Shown piece by piece: positions 35,201 through 44,600 of a stretch of 64,000 nucleotides of DNA. The stretch is from assembly GCA_035048495.1 (NCBI GenBank), contig CM068543.1:31862096-31926095 (forward strand). Direction: 5' to 3'. Under the pieces are notes generated by a model. The model ran no database searches and had not been told where the DNA came from. It saw only the letters and a program-made list of their open reading frames with translations. A program made the position numbers and the translations under genes. This DNA comes from Euptelea pleiosperma (lineage: Eukaryota > Streptophyta > Magnoliopsida > Ranunculales > Eupteleaceae). The stretch's first letter is position 1; each line of letters starts with the position of its first letter.

Positions 35201-38200
35201 AGGTCTGAGATGCAGTGTCTCATATATCCTTGGCAGTCGGGAGAAAGAGGAAGCCTGTGCTGATCGATGGATGCATGGAGTGAAGCAGCCATGACATGAC
35301 CATCGAGTTTTCCGCTTCCCACTTCTCAAACGCAGCATTGGAGGAATCAGGTGCAGTGACGCGTCCAGTGATATAGCCGGCTTTGCCTCGTCCGGTGATG
35401 TACATCTTGGCAGATTGAGACCATGCGAGGTAGTTGGTCCCGTCGAGTTTCACCATAGTGATCTGTAGGCCCGGGCTGTGATCACCATGACTTCCCAGAC
35501 TGGGTGGGGCAACAATAATCTCTGACTTGGCAGAAGATGACTCCTCAGATGTACTCATGGTAGTAGAGAAGACTTTTCTGATAAGAAATCACCCGAACTG
35601 CTGCTGCGGAGGTTCAAATCACCTTCTTTTTACTCGCAGGATTCAGGCCTTTTTGGAACAATTCCTTTATAGATTTTCTATTGGAGAAAAAACCACCCGC
35701 GGGAAACTTGTGAATGGTTCCGAAGACCTAAAAAAGGTTCCTGGATAGGTGCGGTAGCACTAGGGAGAGGTTCTGGACTCCTCTGAGACCTGCGGCTAGG
35801 TCCAGAGGGTCTTCTCTGACCTTTTGGAAGGGGCGGCTAGGCTTAGTGGCTCTTCTCCAGGTTTCTGGAGTGGGCGGCTATGCCTGATAGCTCTTCTCCA
35901 GGCTTCTGGAGTAGGCGGCTAGGCCTGGGAGAACTTCTCCAACCTTTTGGAGTGGGCGGCTAGGGTTTCAGACTCTTCTAAAGCTTGCGACTATCCATGG
36001 GAGATCATCTCCTTCTTTGGAAAGCCCTTCGCATCGAATTTCGCAATCCTTAGGGTTCTTTAGACCTCTAGGATTGAGCCATGGTTACATAACCATGCTC
36101 TGATACCATGTTGTAATCTTGGATCGTAACCAGAATAAGAGATTAGGGTTAGAGATGGAAGAGAGGAGAGGAGAAGAGAATTGGGGGAAGAGGAGAAATC
36201 GTGTAGAGCTTAGAATAGCCTACACGATTTCACCCAATATATATATTAAGTGAAGTTTTACAATATTACAAGGGCTCCCTGTAGAATATAAGATATTACA
36301 AGTAGGTCCCTGACAACACATGCTTCATACCGTGTTTTAACTTTTAAATTTCTAAATATAAGTATCACTTTTTTAGTGTTTACTTCATGCCAACTGTAAT
36401 GAAACTTCTAATGTTGCGAACGTTCTTACAATAACATTTGTTAAGATATACTATTTATATATTCTCGTTGACAAAAAATGAAGAAATTACTAGATAAGAA
36501 AATGGGAAATAACCAATAGTAATATAGCAAATAGGAAAATTTTAAGGTAGAAGTACCCATGCAGCATCTAGCAACATGTTTGAGTATGGTATCGTGTGGT
36601 CATTGGTACGCAGAGTATGTTGAAGTATCTGGTAATCTTAACTTGGAAGAAACCCATATATTTATGGAGTAGTTTCCTGATGTGGGTTCCGCTATATTGA
36701 ATTTCCATCATCTGCAAATAGTCCTTGGTACATCTGTGGTAAGGTTCTCTCATATAATCTAATGTGTTTGTTATCCATCCACTCACTTGGATTCATTTCA
36801 TATTACTGGTTCCTATTTTTCTCTGTGGATTTCTCAGTAACTTTAATAATTTTTCTTTCTCGGGATGGCTTGGCTTTCTTTATTGGTGGAGGAACACTTA
36901 TTTTCTGTTTAGTGTTGAGTTATTCCAACTTCTGAACTAGATTTCAAGTTCTAGACCTGCATGGTGCAACCTTTTTCAGGAAAAAGAAAGTAGTTAAACC
37001 TTCTTAATCAGATTATAATATCTCTTTTGTTGTTGGAACTGTAGACGTGGTGGATAACTCAAAAGAAGAAATTATACAAAATGTCGACGGAGAAAGCCCC
37101 ATTTATAATTTTCTCTATCCTAGTAAGGAGCTCCTCCCAGATGATAAAGAAATGAGCATATTTGATCACCTAGAGGAGCTGCGCCAGAGATTATTTGTGT
37201 CAGTTTTGGGAGTGGGATCTGCTATATTAGGATGCTTTGCCTTCTCCAAAGAATTGATACTTATCCTTGAAGCTCCTGTTAGGTCTCAGGGAGTCCGCTT
37301 TCTGCAATTAGCTCCTGGAGAGTTTTTCTTTACAACTTTGAAGGTAAGAGCCAATGAAATGTCTATCTTGTTTAAAAGATTCAATTATTTTGTTGTTGTT
37401 ACATTCTTCTAGTCCATCTGCTTCTTAGCCTCATAACCTTCTTTTCTACTCGTTCCCAATGCTGTAATTTGGAACAGCATGGCCCATTCTACCTGGTTCA
37501 AATGGAACTGACAGTACATACAGTAGGCCTTCTCCTGATAACTGATTTGATGAAACTACTTAACAAACTAGCTAAAAAACTTCACAGCTTGCGTATTTTC
37601 AGATATATTAAAAACCAATTGCCTCAATTGCAACTCTTTCATTCTAGTTGGCAAATATTCAGGGATTTGTAAGACCTGGCATTCCTTTCTGTATGGAAGG
37701 TTAAGGTAAAAGTTCACTCTTTAATTTAGGCCCTTGCTCCTTTGATCTTAATTGAATTTAATAAATATGCATTGAATATTTAGAACATCAATCTCACAAT
37801 GTGTTTGGCAGGTATCTGGATACTGTGGGCTTCTCCTAGGAAGCCCCATCATTCTCTATGAGATCATAGCCTTTATTCTCCCGGGTCTTACAAGGGATGA
37901 GAGAAGGTTCCTGGCGCCCATTGTTTTAGGCTCGTCAGTGCTTTTCTATGCTGGTATCTTCTTCTCCTACTCAGTTCTCACTCCAGCAGCCTTGAATTTC
38001 TTTGTTAACTATGCTGAAGGGGTGGTGGAATCTTTGTGGTCCATCGATCAGTACTTTGAGTTTGTACTTGTGCTCATGTTCAGTACAGGCTTGTCTTTCC
38101 AGGTAAGGATTCTGAATAAAAATGTCTCCTTTCAGTTCATCATGGTCACATTTTTAACTTTCCAAACAAGAGATTCCAGGAAGGGTACTTTGCAAAATTT

Positions 38201-39058
38201 GTACTTTCCAAGCAGAGATTCTGAGTTTCTCGCAAAAATTTACTTTAATTAATTGCATCTCAATTAACTTTGGTTGCTTATTCCAAGAGATGAATTTGGG
38301 AAGGTTTAGAAGGGGCTGTTATAACGGTCTATCGGACTAGGGGTGTTACTGTTTTTTCCGTTATAACGGATTGTAACGCACATGGGCAAAACGGAAAAAA
38401 ATGGGAAAGTAACAGCATTAAAATTCAAAATTTGAATTTCAAATTTTCAATAAAAATTATAACGGACGTTTTTTTAACAATTTTTTTCAGAAAATAACGA
38501 TCATTATTTTTGTTATAATGGAAAAATAACGGAAAAAATGGGCATTATAATGAATATAACGGCTGTTATTTTCTGAATGTTAAAACGGTACATAACGTAA
38601 CGGGGGAGGTCCGAATCCGTTATAACGGCCGTTATTTTTGTTCTAATGGCCGCTTTTTAAACCATGGAATTTGGTACTCCATGTCATCTTTTCAGCTTAA
38701 GTTCCAAGTGAAAAAACTAAGAGAACATGTTAATGATTTTGGAACAAAGACCAGATGCCATTGCTTTTGCTTAATCCCATTGAGTTGCCATATTGGTACA
38801 TATATTTGAAAGAAACGTCCTTAAGTAGATTGACTTTTTCTTTTGCAGGTTCCAGTTATTCAACTTCTTCTAGGACAAGTTGGTTTGGTGTCGGGAGACC
38901 AAATGCTGTCGATCTGGAGATACGTTGTGGTAGGTGCTGTTGTGGCGGCTGCTGTGCTCACTCCATCAACTGATCCTCTTACTCAGATGCTGTTGGCAGG
39001 GCCCCTCCTGGGTCTCTACTTGGGTGGTGCATGGATGGTAAAGCTGATCGGGCGTTAA
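14059..39058 (+). CDS. TATC: Sec-independent (twin-arginine) protein translocase subunit TATC, chloroplastic
   Basis: Exons 14059-14296, 37045-37343, 37812-38102 and 38849-39058 splice in frame to 345 residues, close to the usual length of plant cpTatC (about 340). All three introns are GT-AG. Residues 1 to about 60 ([17 protein letters not shown]...) look like a chloroplast transit peptide: rich in Ser, Arg and Lys, poor in acidic residues. The TatC domain begins near residue 116 with [14 protein letters not shown]. It has the [18 protein letters not shown] region, [20 protein letters not shown] and [20 protein letters not shown], giving the six-helix polytopic TatC fold. The product is the thylakoid receptor for twin-arginine signal peptides and works with Tha4 and Hcf106 to move folded proteins using the proton gradient. 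No lesion is seen. The oddity is intron 1 (14297-37044, about 22.7 kb), filled with transposons mostly in antisense. Confidence 0.95.
14620..15016. mobile_element. 397-bp TIR element inserted in a (TA)n microsatellite
   Basis: The ends are inverted repeats identical over the first 48 bases, starting GGGTCAGGATCGGGGGACAA. (TA)n runs flank it on both sides (14593-14613 and 15017-15034). The interior has two diverged copies of an AAGATGATCTCCTCA-type motif and no coding potential. The layout resembles MITEs that target TA microsatellites, such as rice Micron; the superfamily is not decided. It lies in TATC intron 1. Confidence 0.75.
15035..15733. other. Intronic spacer in TATC intron 1
   Basis: AT-rich, no coding signal. 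15160-15220 and 15480-15580 contain short degenerate inverted motifs (GATACGGGTGTC, CCAAAATTTCAG types) typical of old MITE remains. The last five bases, ATAAT, are the left target duplication of the next Copia. Confidence 0.4.
15734..16069 (-). repeat. 3' LTR of Copia 1
   Basis: Matches 20906-21251. On + it starts TGTTGTGATTTAGG and ends ATAAACTCCAACA. It contains a (TA)n run at about 15906-15918. Confidence 0.85.
16260..20212 (-). pseudogene. Copia 1 gag-pol
   Basis: Start chosen at ATG 20210-20212 ([14 protein letters not shown]). Gag (19718-20212) has the [17 protein letters not shown] and [17 protein letters not shown] blocks. A CCHC zinc knuckle [15 protein letters not shown] lies at about 19385-19430. 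The GAG-pre-integrase and integrase regions are at 17906-18691 ([24 protein letters not shown]). RT is at 16739-18186 ([31 protein letters not shown]). An RNase H remnant is at 16260-16442. Lesions include TAG stops near 19718 and 19602 at positions where relatives have Gln, and frame changes between the integrase pieces, at about 17215 and 16730. This is a dead copy. The family normally makes one gag-pol polyprotein for cytoplasmic particle assembly and reverse transcription. Confidence 0.85.
20906..21251 (-). repeat. 5' LTR of Copia 1
   Basis: It starts on + directly at TGATTTAGG. The five terminal bases present in the other LTR and the outer half of the primer binding site are both missing. 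Confidence 0.85.
21257..22329. other. Unassigned stretch of TATC intron 1
   Basis: Fragmented open frames only, for example 21750-22034 on + with a Cys/His-poor product I cannot place. Parts may be the upstream body of the LINE whose end follows. No splice signals or conserved motifs stand out. Confidence 0.35.
22330..22594 (+). mobile_element. LINE 3' end (RNase H C-terminus), truncated
   Basis: One frame reads [13 protein letters not shown], typical of the end of the RNase H domain of plant L1-type elements. The 3' part has AAGGATGTAAT and GGGGTCCGCCTAACCC, shared with 27034-27189, then an A8 tail at 22585-22592. Confidence 0.6.
22595..23420. repeat. Degenerate repeats in TATC intron 1
   Basis: No gene. 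23040-23420 is built of inverted GATTAATCGGC / CGGCAAAATC motifs in the manner of decayed hAT-type MITEs. Ends and target duplication cannot be fixed. 22595-23040 shows nothing recognisable. Confidence 0.4.
23588..23917. mobile_element. 330-bp hAT-type MITE with 8-bp target duplication
   Basis: It starts CATGGTTGAAAATTC and its other end reads CAAGGTTTAAAATTT in reverse complement. GGTATAAC stands on both sides (23580-23587 and 23918-23925), the 8-bp duplication expected for hAT. The interior is a degenerate array of TGTTTCG / CGAAACA words. It interrupts a Copia RT remnant (23926 onward), within the QRKYVL block. Confidence 0.8.
23926..26601 (-). mobile_element. Truncated Copia retrotransposon 2 (5' half with LTR)
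   Basis: The right end is an LTR (26218 to about 26591-26601) starting TGTAGCAATC on +, directly preceded by the complement of primer binding site TGGTATCAGAGC (26206-26217). To its left on - come integrase fragments (25270-25677: [31 protein letters not shown]), a linker, the start of RT (24503-24739: [18 protein letters not shown]) and the YVDDIVV motif at about 24061-24082. Gag and protease are almost wholly missing or unrecognisable between 25860 and 26200. The left end is lost: RT runs into the MITE at 23917, and no 3' LTR was found. Multiple stops and frameshifts. Antisense in TATC intron 1. Confidence 0.75.
27034..27189 (-). mobile_element. 5'-truncated LINE end with target duplication
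   Basis: A T-run (27034-27046) on + is the poly(A) tail of a - strand insertion. Its body contains the same AGGATGTAAT and GGGTCTGCCTAACCC blocks as 22500-22592. Flanks TTCATATATG (27024-27033) and TTCATATACG (27190-27199) match in 9 of 10 bases. Confidence 0.65.
28583..28870 (+). other. LINE C-terminal fragment
   Basis: A + strand frame reads [20 protein letters not shown] then LLFYWSS, which resembles the C-terminal zinc-finger region of plant L1 elements (compare 46560-46700). No tail or target duplication found. Confidence 0.4.
28922..29238. repeat. Probable MITE related to 23588-23917
   Basis: The right end reads CAGGGTTTAAAATATCG in reverse complement and the interior has the same GTCTCG / CGAGAC word style. 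The left end is diverged and no 8-bp duplication is evident. Confidence 0.4.
29603..30954. other. Intronic spacer with small MITE-like hairpins
   Basis: No gene. 30020-30140 holds a strong inverted motif (TTGAGGCTTAAGCCTCAA around 30082-30100) ending TTTTTAAAACATTGG, in hAT-MITE style. 30860-30950 has GATACGGGTATGG-type words. The last bases, CATGC (30950-30954), are the target duplication of the next element. Confidence 0.4.
30955..31164 (-). repeat. 3' LTR of Copia 3
   Basis: On + it starts TGTTGTAATCTTGG and ends CCTGACAACA; nearly identical to 36109-36318. Confidence 0.92.
31172..35558 (-). pseudogene. Copia 3 gag-pol, almost intact reading frame
   Basis: Start ATG at 35556-35558 ([16 protein letters not shown]). 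Gag is followed by a zinc knuckle in which the first Cys reads Tyr ([15 protein letters not shown]). Then come the protease ([13 protein letters not shown]), GAG-pre-integrase ([13 protein letters not shown]), integrase ([11 protein letters not shown], then [15 protein letters not shown]), RT ([31 protein letters not shown]) and RNase H ([20 protein letters not shown]). Lesions: TGA at 35220-35222 and 35088-35090, both where relatives have Trp; TAG at 32998-33000; frame slips at the T8 run 33850-33857, at the C7 run 33619-33625, and near 31685. A single gag-pol polyprotein would be usual. With near-identical LTRs, these lesions are recent or partly sequence errors. Confidence 0.88.
35760..36000 (-). 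repeat. Tandem repeats in Copia 3 leader
   Basis: Four or five copies of a 45-50 bp unit containing GGAGTGGGCGGCTAGGCC and CTTCTCCAGG lie between the 5' LTR/primer site and gag. A diverged copy occurs in the leader of Copia 1 at about 20570-20600. Confidence 0.6.
36109..36318 (-). repeat. 5' LTR of Copia 3
   Basis: Partner of 30955-31164; abuts the tRNA-Met primer binding site on its left. Confidence 0.92.
36324..37044 (+). other. Distal part of TATC intron 1
   Basis: Unique-looking AT-rich intron sequence ending in the acceptor GAACTGTAG before exon 2. No further element seen. Confidence 0.5.
37045..37343 (+). CDS. TATC: TATC exon 2
   Basis: Acceptor CTGTAG, donor AAG/gtaaga; brings the reading frame to exactly 179 codons. 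Holds the start of the TatC domain and the first membrane helix. Confidence 0.93.
37812..38102 (+). CDS. TATC: TATC exon 3
   Basis: 97 codons, phase 0 at both ends, from [10 protein letters not shown] to STGLSFQ. The unspliced reading of 37640-37812 is not coding. Confidence 0.95.
38300..38666. mobile_element. 367-bp hAT-type MITE in TATC intron 3
   Basis: GAATTTGG stands on both sides (38292-38299 and 38667-38674), a perfect 8-bp duplication. The ends read AAGGTTTAGAAGGGGC and, in reverse complement, ATGGTTTAAAAAGCGGC. The interior is a palindromic array of TTATAACGG / CCGTTATAA words. Its termini are like those at 23588 but the interior word is different. Confidence 0.8.
38849..39058 (+). 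CDS. TATC: TATC exon 4 (C-terminus)
   Basis: Starts [13 protein letters not shown], ends [11 protein letters not shown] and TAA at 39056-39058. Confidence 0.95.
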   Translation, partial: VPVIQLLLGQVGLVSGDQMLSIWRYVVVGAVVAAAVLTPSTDPLTQMLLAGPLLGLYLGGAWMVKLIGR

Positions 39059-40161
39059 CTGGTTATCACTCGTGTCACACGGATTTTCCTTCCAATTGAC
39101 CGCTGCCCGAAAATATGTATGGCTCATGTAATTCCTTGTGAGTGTATCATATAACACAGAAAAAAGGATAAAATCTCCATCTCCATCTCCATCTCCATCT
39201 CTTAGATCTGTCCAACTTTTGTAATGAAATTCACCCCTTACAATCATATTCAAATTTTATTCCTTCCCCGGCATAGTATGTGGGACCCTTAAGAGGTATT
39301 TTTCAGCTTATGTAATTGATAACCTAATTATCCGAACCCGACGATTTCACAGAGATAAAGATGAATAAGATTGTTGCAGCAGTGAATCAGGTCTCAACAT
39401 TGATGGGCTGAGCCCCATGGTCGCGGTTGATTTTCTGCATCACAACCACGAGATCATGGGTTTACCTCTACTTACCATAGAAAAGAAAATTAGTTTCATT
39501 GTTCATTCTAGGGCATCCAATAGTAGATTCTCATTAATGATCAGAAGAAAAACTCAAGCCTATAGCTCAATTAAATTGGCTTTGTATTGGAACCATGAGG
39601 TCAGAAATTAGATCACAGGCATAGACAAACACTATAACTAATAAAATCTCACATTAAAAATTATAACAAAAAATGTAAGCTTTCGATCCCTTTTGACCAT
39701 GAGTTTGCAGGTTTTATCCTAGCTTAGCCACGGGAAACAAGGCATTCGATTGCTCTTGCTCGGTAAGCGATCTATCAAAAAGTGCCACTGATCAGTTCAT
39801 AAACTAATCATTATCTACGCCTTTAACTCCTAAGCTCTCAGATGTATCGGAATGACATTTGGTTTAGATAAAGATTGATACTCAAAAACAGGATGTGTAA
39901 GAGTTTCGCAGGGTCAGAAGTTCCAACTCCAGTTTGATCATGCATGCCCTGATGAGCATGAAAAGGAAAACAAGAAAGAAGAAAGAGGACAACCTGCTTT
40001 TATTCAATGCCTTATGAAGCTTAAAACAGATAAACGATCACAAATAGAAAAAGTTTCTAGGACAGCTCCTCAAAATTAATGCTTAAGCTCGATGGCATGA
40101 ATCTGTTTTGAAGAAGCTTTGATACCATGAAGGAAATGTATCAACAAGTAATCACAACCAA
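39059..40161. other. Convergent intergenic region (3' ends of TATC and CCNDBP1 homologue)
   Basis: Contains the TATC 3' UTR, with a CTCCAT hexamer repeat at 39177-39200 and a possible AATGAA poly(A) signal at about 39222, and on - the 3' UTR of the next gene. No ORF is convincing (the 64-codon frame at 39417 is not conserved-looking). Confidence 0.5.
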
Positions 40162-40877
40162 TTACATGGTCACAGCAAGGTTCTGCATTTCGGCTACTAG
40201 ATTGGTTGTATCGGAGCAACCCAAGTCAGACACCAGTTTTCTCAGTGAATTCTCTAAAACTTCACACCCCCGAAAGAAACCTTCCGAGGAGCCATTAAGG
40301 GTGCGGACCTCTGTCTGGATTTCATCAATTCCTCTGGATATTTTCTCTGCTGCCGCCTTCAACGCAGGAACCTCTTGTGGGGGATAAAGACATGCACCAA
40401 GCTCATCAACCTGAACTCCAATTCCTTGACAAAGCTTCGATAATCTCTCCAAGGAATCAACAGAGTGGCTGCTGTTATTGGGATTTGACTGCTTAAGCAA
40501 ACCTGTAATAAAGCGGATAAGTTCCTTGATGATTCCAAGTGTGTCGGATACAACAGCAATAGTTGATTGGGCGATTTTCATCTCTTCAGGCGACAGGTCG
40601 TTACCGAGGTCACCCTCACTCGAACCATCATCATCACACGGCCTGTTTGCTGCATTGGCAGCAGCCTCATCAGGAATTTCACCTACTGGATCAGCTGAAC
40701 CTGGCTTGAGCTCCTTCATCTCACGCAGTACGTCCTTCACAGATACTGCAACCTGCGTTATTGCTCGTCCGATAGCAGTGTAGTTTGTGGTGGGAGTCTT
40801 CTTCAGGGCAGCACATGCGTCCCAGACAGCTCCAGATAACTGCGGGATTGACAGTCTATGATCTGTGTTACGAGATC
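40162..40877 (-). CDS. CCNDBP1 homologue exon 4
   Basis: Acceptor GCTATGCAG; 238 codons and the stop, ending NLVAEMQNLAVTM. Holds more than half of the protein, including the acidic linker. Confidence 0.9.
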
Positions 40878-41609
40878 CTGCATAGCATCCATGTTGGGAG
40901 TTAAACTAGGTTTCTGAGGGAAGATGTTTCTATAATTTTTTTCATTTACAAAAATATGCAAGGAAAAAAAATGAGAATAATCTTTTCTTCTGAAGTCTGT
41001 CCTTAGCATATCTGTTTTCCACTTCTAACACTCGTTTTCAAGGACAAAAAAAGAGATCAACATATGATTTGGGAAGATGATCAGTTATAATCCTGGACAT
41101 GAACAAAGTTCAATCTAGAATCCCGACATCCCAAAATATCTGCTGACATTATTTAGATTAAGAATGCCAAGGTCTACAAAAGAGGTAGTTTTCGAAATTT
41201 CATGAAATCAACACATCAGGTACGTGGCTGTATTTGATAAACCCCTCATTGTTTTCATGAACAATAGCAGAAAGAATAAAAAGCTCAATGATCCATGGCT
41301 GATGGGGATGATAATTTTAGAGACTACTTTTCATTCTTTTTTTCCTCTTTTAGGTTATAGTCCAACCCATGATCAACCCCAAAGTAAGGGAAGCTACTGG
41401 ATTAGCTTGGCTTAGCTTACGTGAGCTAAGGGAGGGACTTATACCAATTACCGGGACGAGCCTGACGCAGCATGTATGGTTTGAAGTCTTTGAACATATC
41501 GATTACATCAAGCTCGCGTGCACACACACACATATAGGAATATGTATGCATGTGCATGAGAGAGAGAGGATTACCACACACACACACACAGGAATATGTA
41601 TACATGTGC

Positions 41610-41648
<39 letters not shown>

Positions 41649-44600
41649 ACCATAGGATGATACAGCCTCTTTCAATAATGAAAAACTGCAATCAACAATT
41701 TTCTTTGCAGATGCATGGATACAGGAAGAAAGAGTGGGTCCAGCTCCCACCGTAGTCCCATGGGAAAGCAAAAGGAACCCCTGAAGCATGTTGAAGTATA
41801 CCCCCATGTTCTCCTCCAGCTCTCTCACGTCTGGTGCTTCTTCAGTCCAAAGCATTCCGGCTGCATATCAAAAGCACAATGAATGACCTATGTAAGTGAG
41901 AATTTTTTTGATCAGTTATGTAAATGAGAAATTCAGTGTAACTCAACCTTCTTTGTTCGGGATCTTACCCATTCGATCATGATCAACCAACAATTTAGAG
42001 ATATTAAGAACTTCGAAGAAAATAAAATGAGTTTCTATGTATCACTCTTCAATTCAGTCAAACATAATGGTATTCTTGTAACAGAAATAACAAGGTACAG
42101 TCAGCTTTAACTATGTTGTTTTCCATCAAAGTATTGTGCCATTCATTATCTGCAAGAATATACCCATAATTCTTAAAACTAACAGACTAAAATTTAACTC
42201 CTGCATTTGCACTTGCATGTTGTGGTAAGCATGACTTTGGCTCAAGAATTTTTGAGTCGCAATAATAAATTAACAAAATCCTTTGGACCTGTAGTTCAAT
42301 CAGTTGTTTTGCGCCATAACCAAGAGATCTCCCAGCCTACCCACCCAAAAAATGACAACATATTTACCACCAAAACAGTGTCTAGGTTGTTATTAGGACC
42401 TTCAAACCATTCAGGGTGTTTTGAGTAAAAAGCATGCGATCCTTTTCTTTTCAGGCCAAAATGGAAATTTATTTAAGCCTCAAGTGAGATAAATCTTGGA
42501 ACTCTTCGTCCCATTATATCCTCTTCAAATGATATTAATTTACAATTCAGGAGGATCATCCAAAATACTAGTTCCAAAAGGAAAGTAAAGACCAAACTAG
42601 CTATACTACAGGCACACTGTTTGCCTTACAATACGAATGCCAAAGGTGACAAGTCCACTCCCTACTGAGTAGGAGACGACTGTGAGAAACAATACTTTCC
42701 AAATGCCAAAGAGTGGATGAATTCAATGAAATAAGAGAAAGAACTGACTGAGAGTCACTTTCTAGTGTTAACCATCTGATCCATTCATGGTGTTTATTTG
42801 AGTAAGAGACGTGTGATTTTTTCTTTTCGGTTCAAAATGGAAATTTATTTAAGCCTCATCGGCGATAAATCTTGGAACTTTTTGTCCCATTACATCCTCT
42901 TTAATGATATTACATATAGATTCAGGAGGATTATCCAAAATAGTGAAATATTAGTCCATAAAGGAAAAGTAAAGCTCAACTATCGGCACCAGATTGCCTT
43001 CACGCTACACACACCGAAGGTGACAAGGCCACTCCCTACTGAATATGCGACGATAGTCCGAAAAAATACTTTCCAAATGCCAGCAGTGGATGATTTGATG
43101 AAATGAGAGAAAGCACTGACCAAGAGTCATTTTTTAGTATTAACAGTCTGATCCCCATCACCCACTCCAACTTCAGATCTCAGCAGATTGCTCTTAATTC
43201 TGTATAAGTCATGGTTTCCCATACAAAATTTGAGAAATCAACCCAGAGAATCTCTGAGAATTCCGCCTGCTGCCATAGGTCTCAGGTTTCCTATCATGCA
43301 GCCATTCATATTGACTTTGGTCCAACAATCATGTGGAGTGACTCAAGCTAAACAAACAGACCTGCGTAGAGACTGAATAGGGGTCATTACTGTTACCAAA
43401 TTAATAGTATTAGAAGCAATTCAGGAAGCATGGAATGGACAAATCATTAAGACTAGCTGATTTCCAAAAGTGCCATAAAGTATAAGCACTAAGCAGTTTC
43501 TAGACATGCTGTTTGATTTCGGAGATCCTACTATCAACTGACCTGGCAACACTGGAAGACTATTTGATAGGTTCAGCAGAGGCGAACTGAATAGAGCATT
43601 CCGAATGGGTTGGATGACTGGTCATTCCCGGAACAGATGAGAGATTGTCTCATTTTCAAGCTGACGGGGAGGACATTGAGAAGATTCAATAACTCCTTTG
43701 AGCAAGTCGATCATGAGGACAAGTTTTTTTTGCAAAAAAAAAGCTGTAGGAAAAATTGCACTTGGGGAGCACAAGGAGACTTACATATCTTATTCAAAGA
43801 CCCTGAGAAGGCATATCTTGATTAGTCCCTTAATGAACTTGTAAGCAGTTTCTAGACATACTGTTTGACTTTGGTGTTCCTTGTACTGGACATTCCCGGA
43901 ATAGATGAGAGATTGTCTCATTTTCAATATGACAAAGAGGACATGGAGAAGATCCAATAACCCCTCTTCGAGCAAGTAGAGCATGAGTACAAGTTCTATC
44001 TTATTCAAAGAGCCTGAGAAGGCATATCTTGATGTTGTAAGCTAACGTCATGGTGAGATCTCTGAATGATGACTAAGGCCAAATTGATTGATTGGATAGC
44101 TGAGGATCAGGGTGGATAACAAACAATTACAAACGATGGATGATTTCAGAAGCTAGAGTACTATGAAGATATGTGTGCCAAAAGCCAGATGGAACATGAT
44201 AAAGCTTCATTGACTCAATTCTGATGGAGGGGGAGAGAGCGCACAAGGTACTGCTATTTGAGCTACAGCTGAGGTGCAAGCCAATGTTCAAACCAAAACG
44301 AGATGGTGTCCATTTCCAATTTGCCACCTAAGACGGTAAAATCTGATCCCTTACCATAAGAATCCTCTCCAAACTCCTGAGGCAGTACACTTGATGGATT
44401 TAATGAGATTTGAAGAGGTTGAAAAGAATTTAAATCTTAATAAATGGACTCATAAAACTTGCAGATAGGTAAGAATTCTCCAGGCTAATTTGGTAAGAAA
44501 GGCTAAATTCATTTCCCAAATTGCTTTATACCCAAACCCCTGTCAAACAGTCATCATCATAATCATCATCATCGTATGCCTTATCCCAACGATATGGGGT

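Larger units (their letters stand above)
30955..36318 (-). mobile_element. Full-length young Copia retrotransposon 3
   Basis: LTRs 30955-31164 and 36109-36318, both 210 bp with about two differences (near 30971/36125 and 31123/36277), flanked by a perfect CATGC duplication (30950-30954, 36319-36323). The primer binding site TGGTATCAGAGC (36097-36108, -) is complementary to the initiator tRNA-Met. The polypurine tract TTGAGGGGGAG lies at 31165-31175 (-). The order on - is 5' LTR, leader, gag, protease, integrase, RT, RNase H, 3' LTR. It is antisense in TATC intron 1. LTR and internal sequence are clearly related to Copia 1 at 15734. Confidence 0.93.

Noticed and set aside
37047..37412. A stand-alone TatC-like gene starting near 37047
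   Set aside because: The frame opens directly after an intron acceptor; the transit-peptide exon at 14059-14296 joins in the right phase.
41369..41855. ORFs rich in HTHTHI / ERERER or SLSLSL
   Set aside because: Products of CA and GA microsatellites; the real coding part here is exon 3 of the CCNDBP1 homologue on -.
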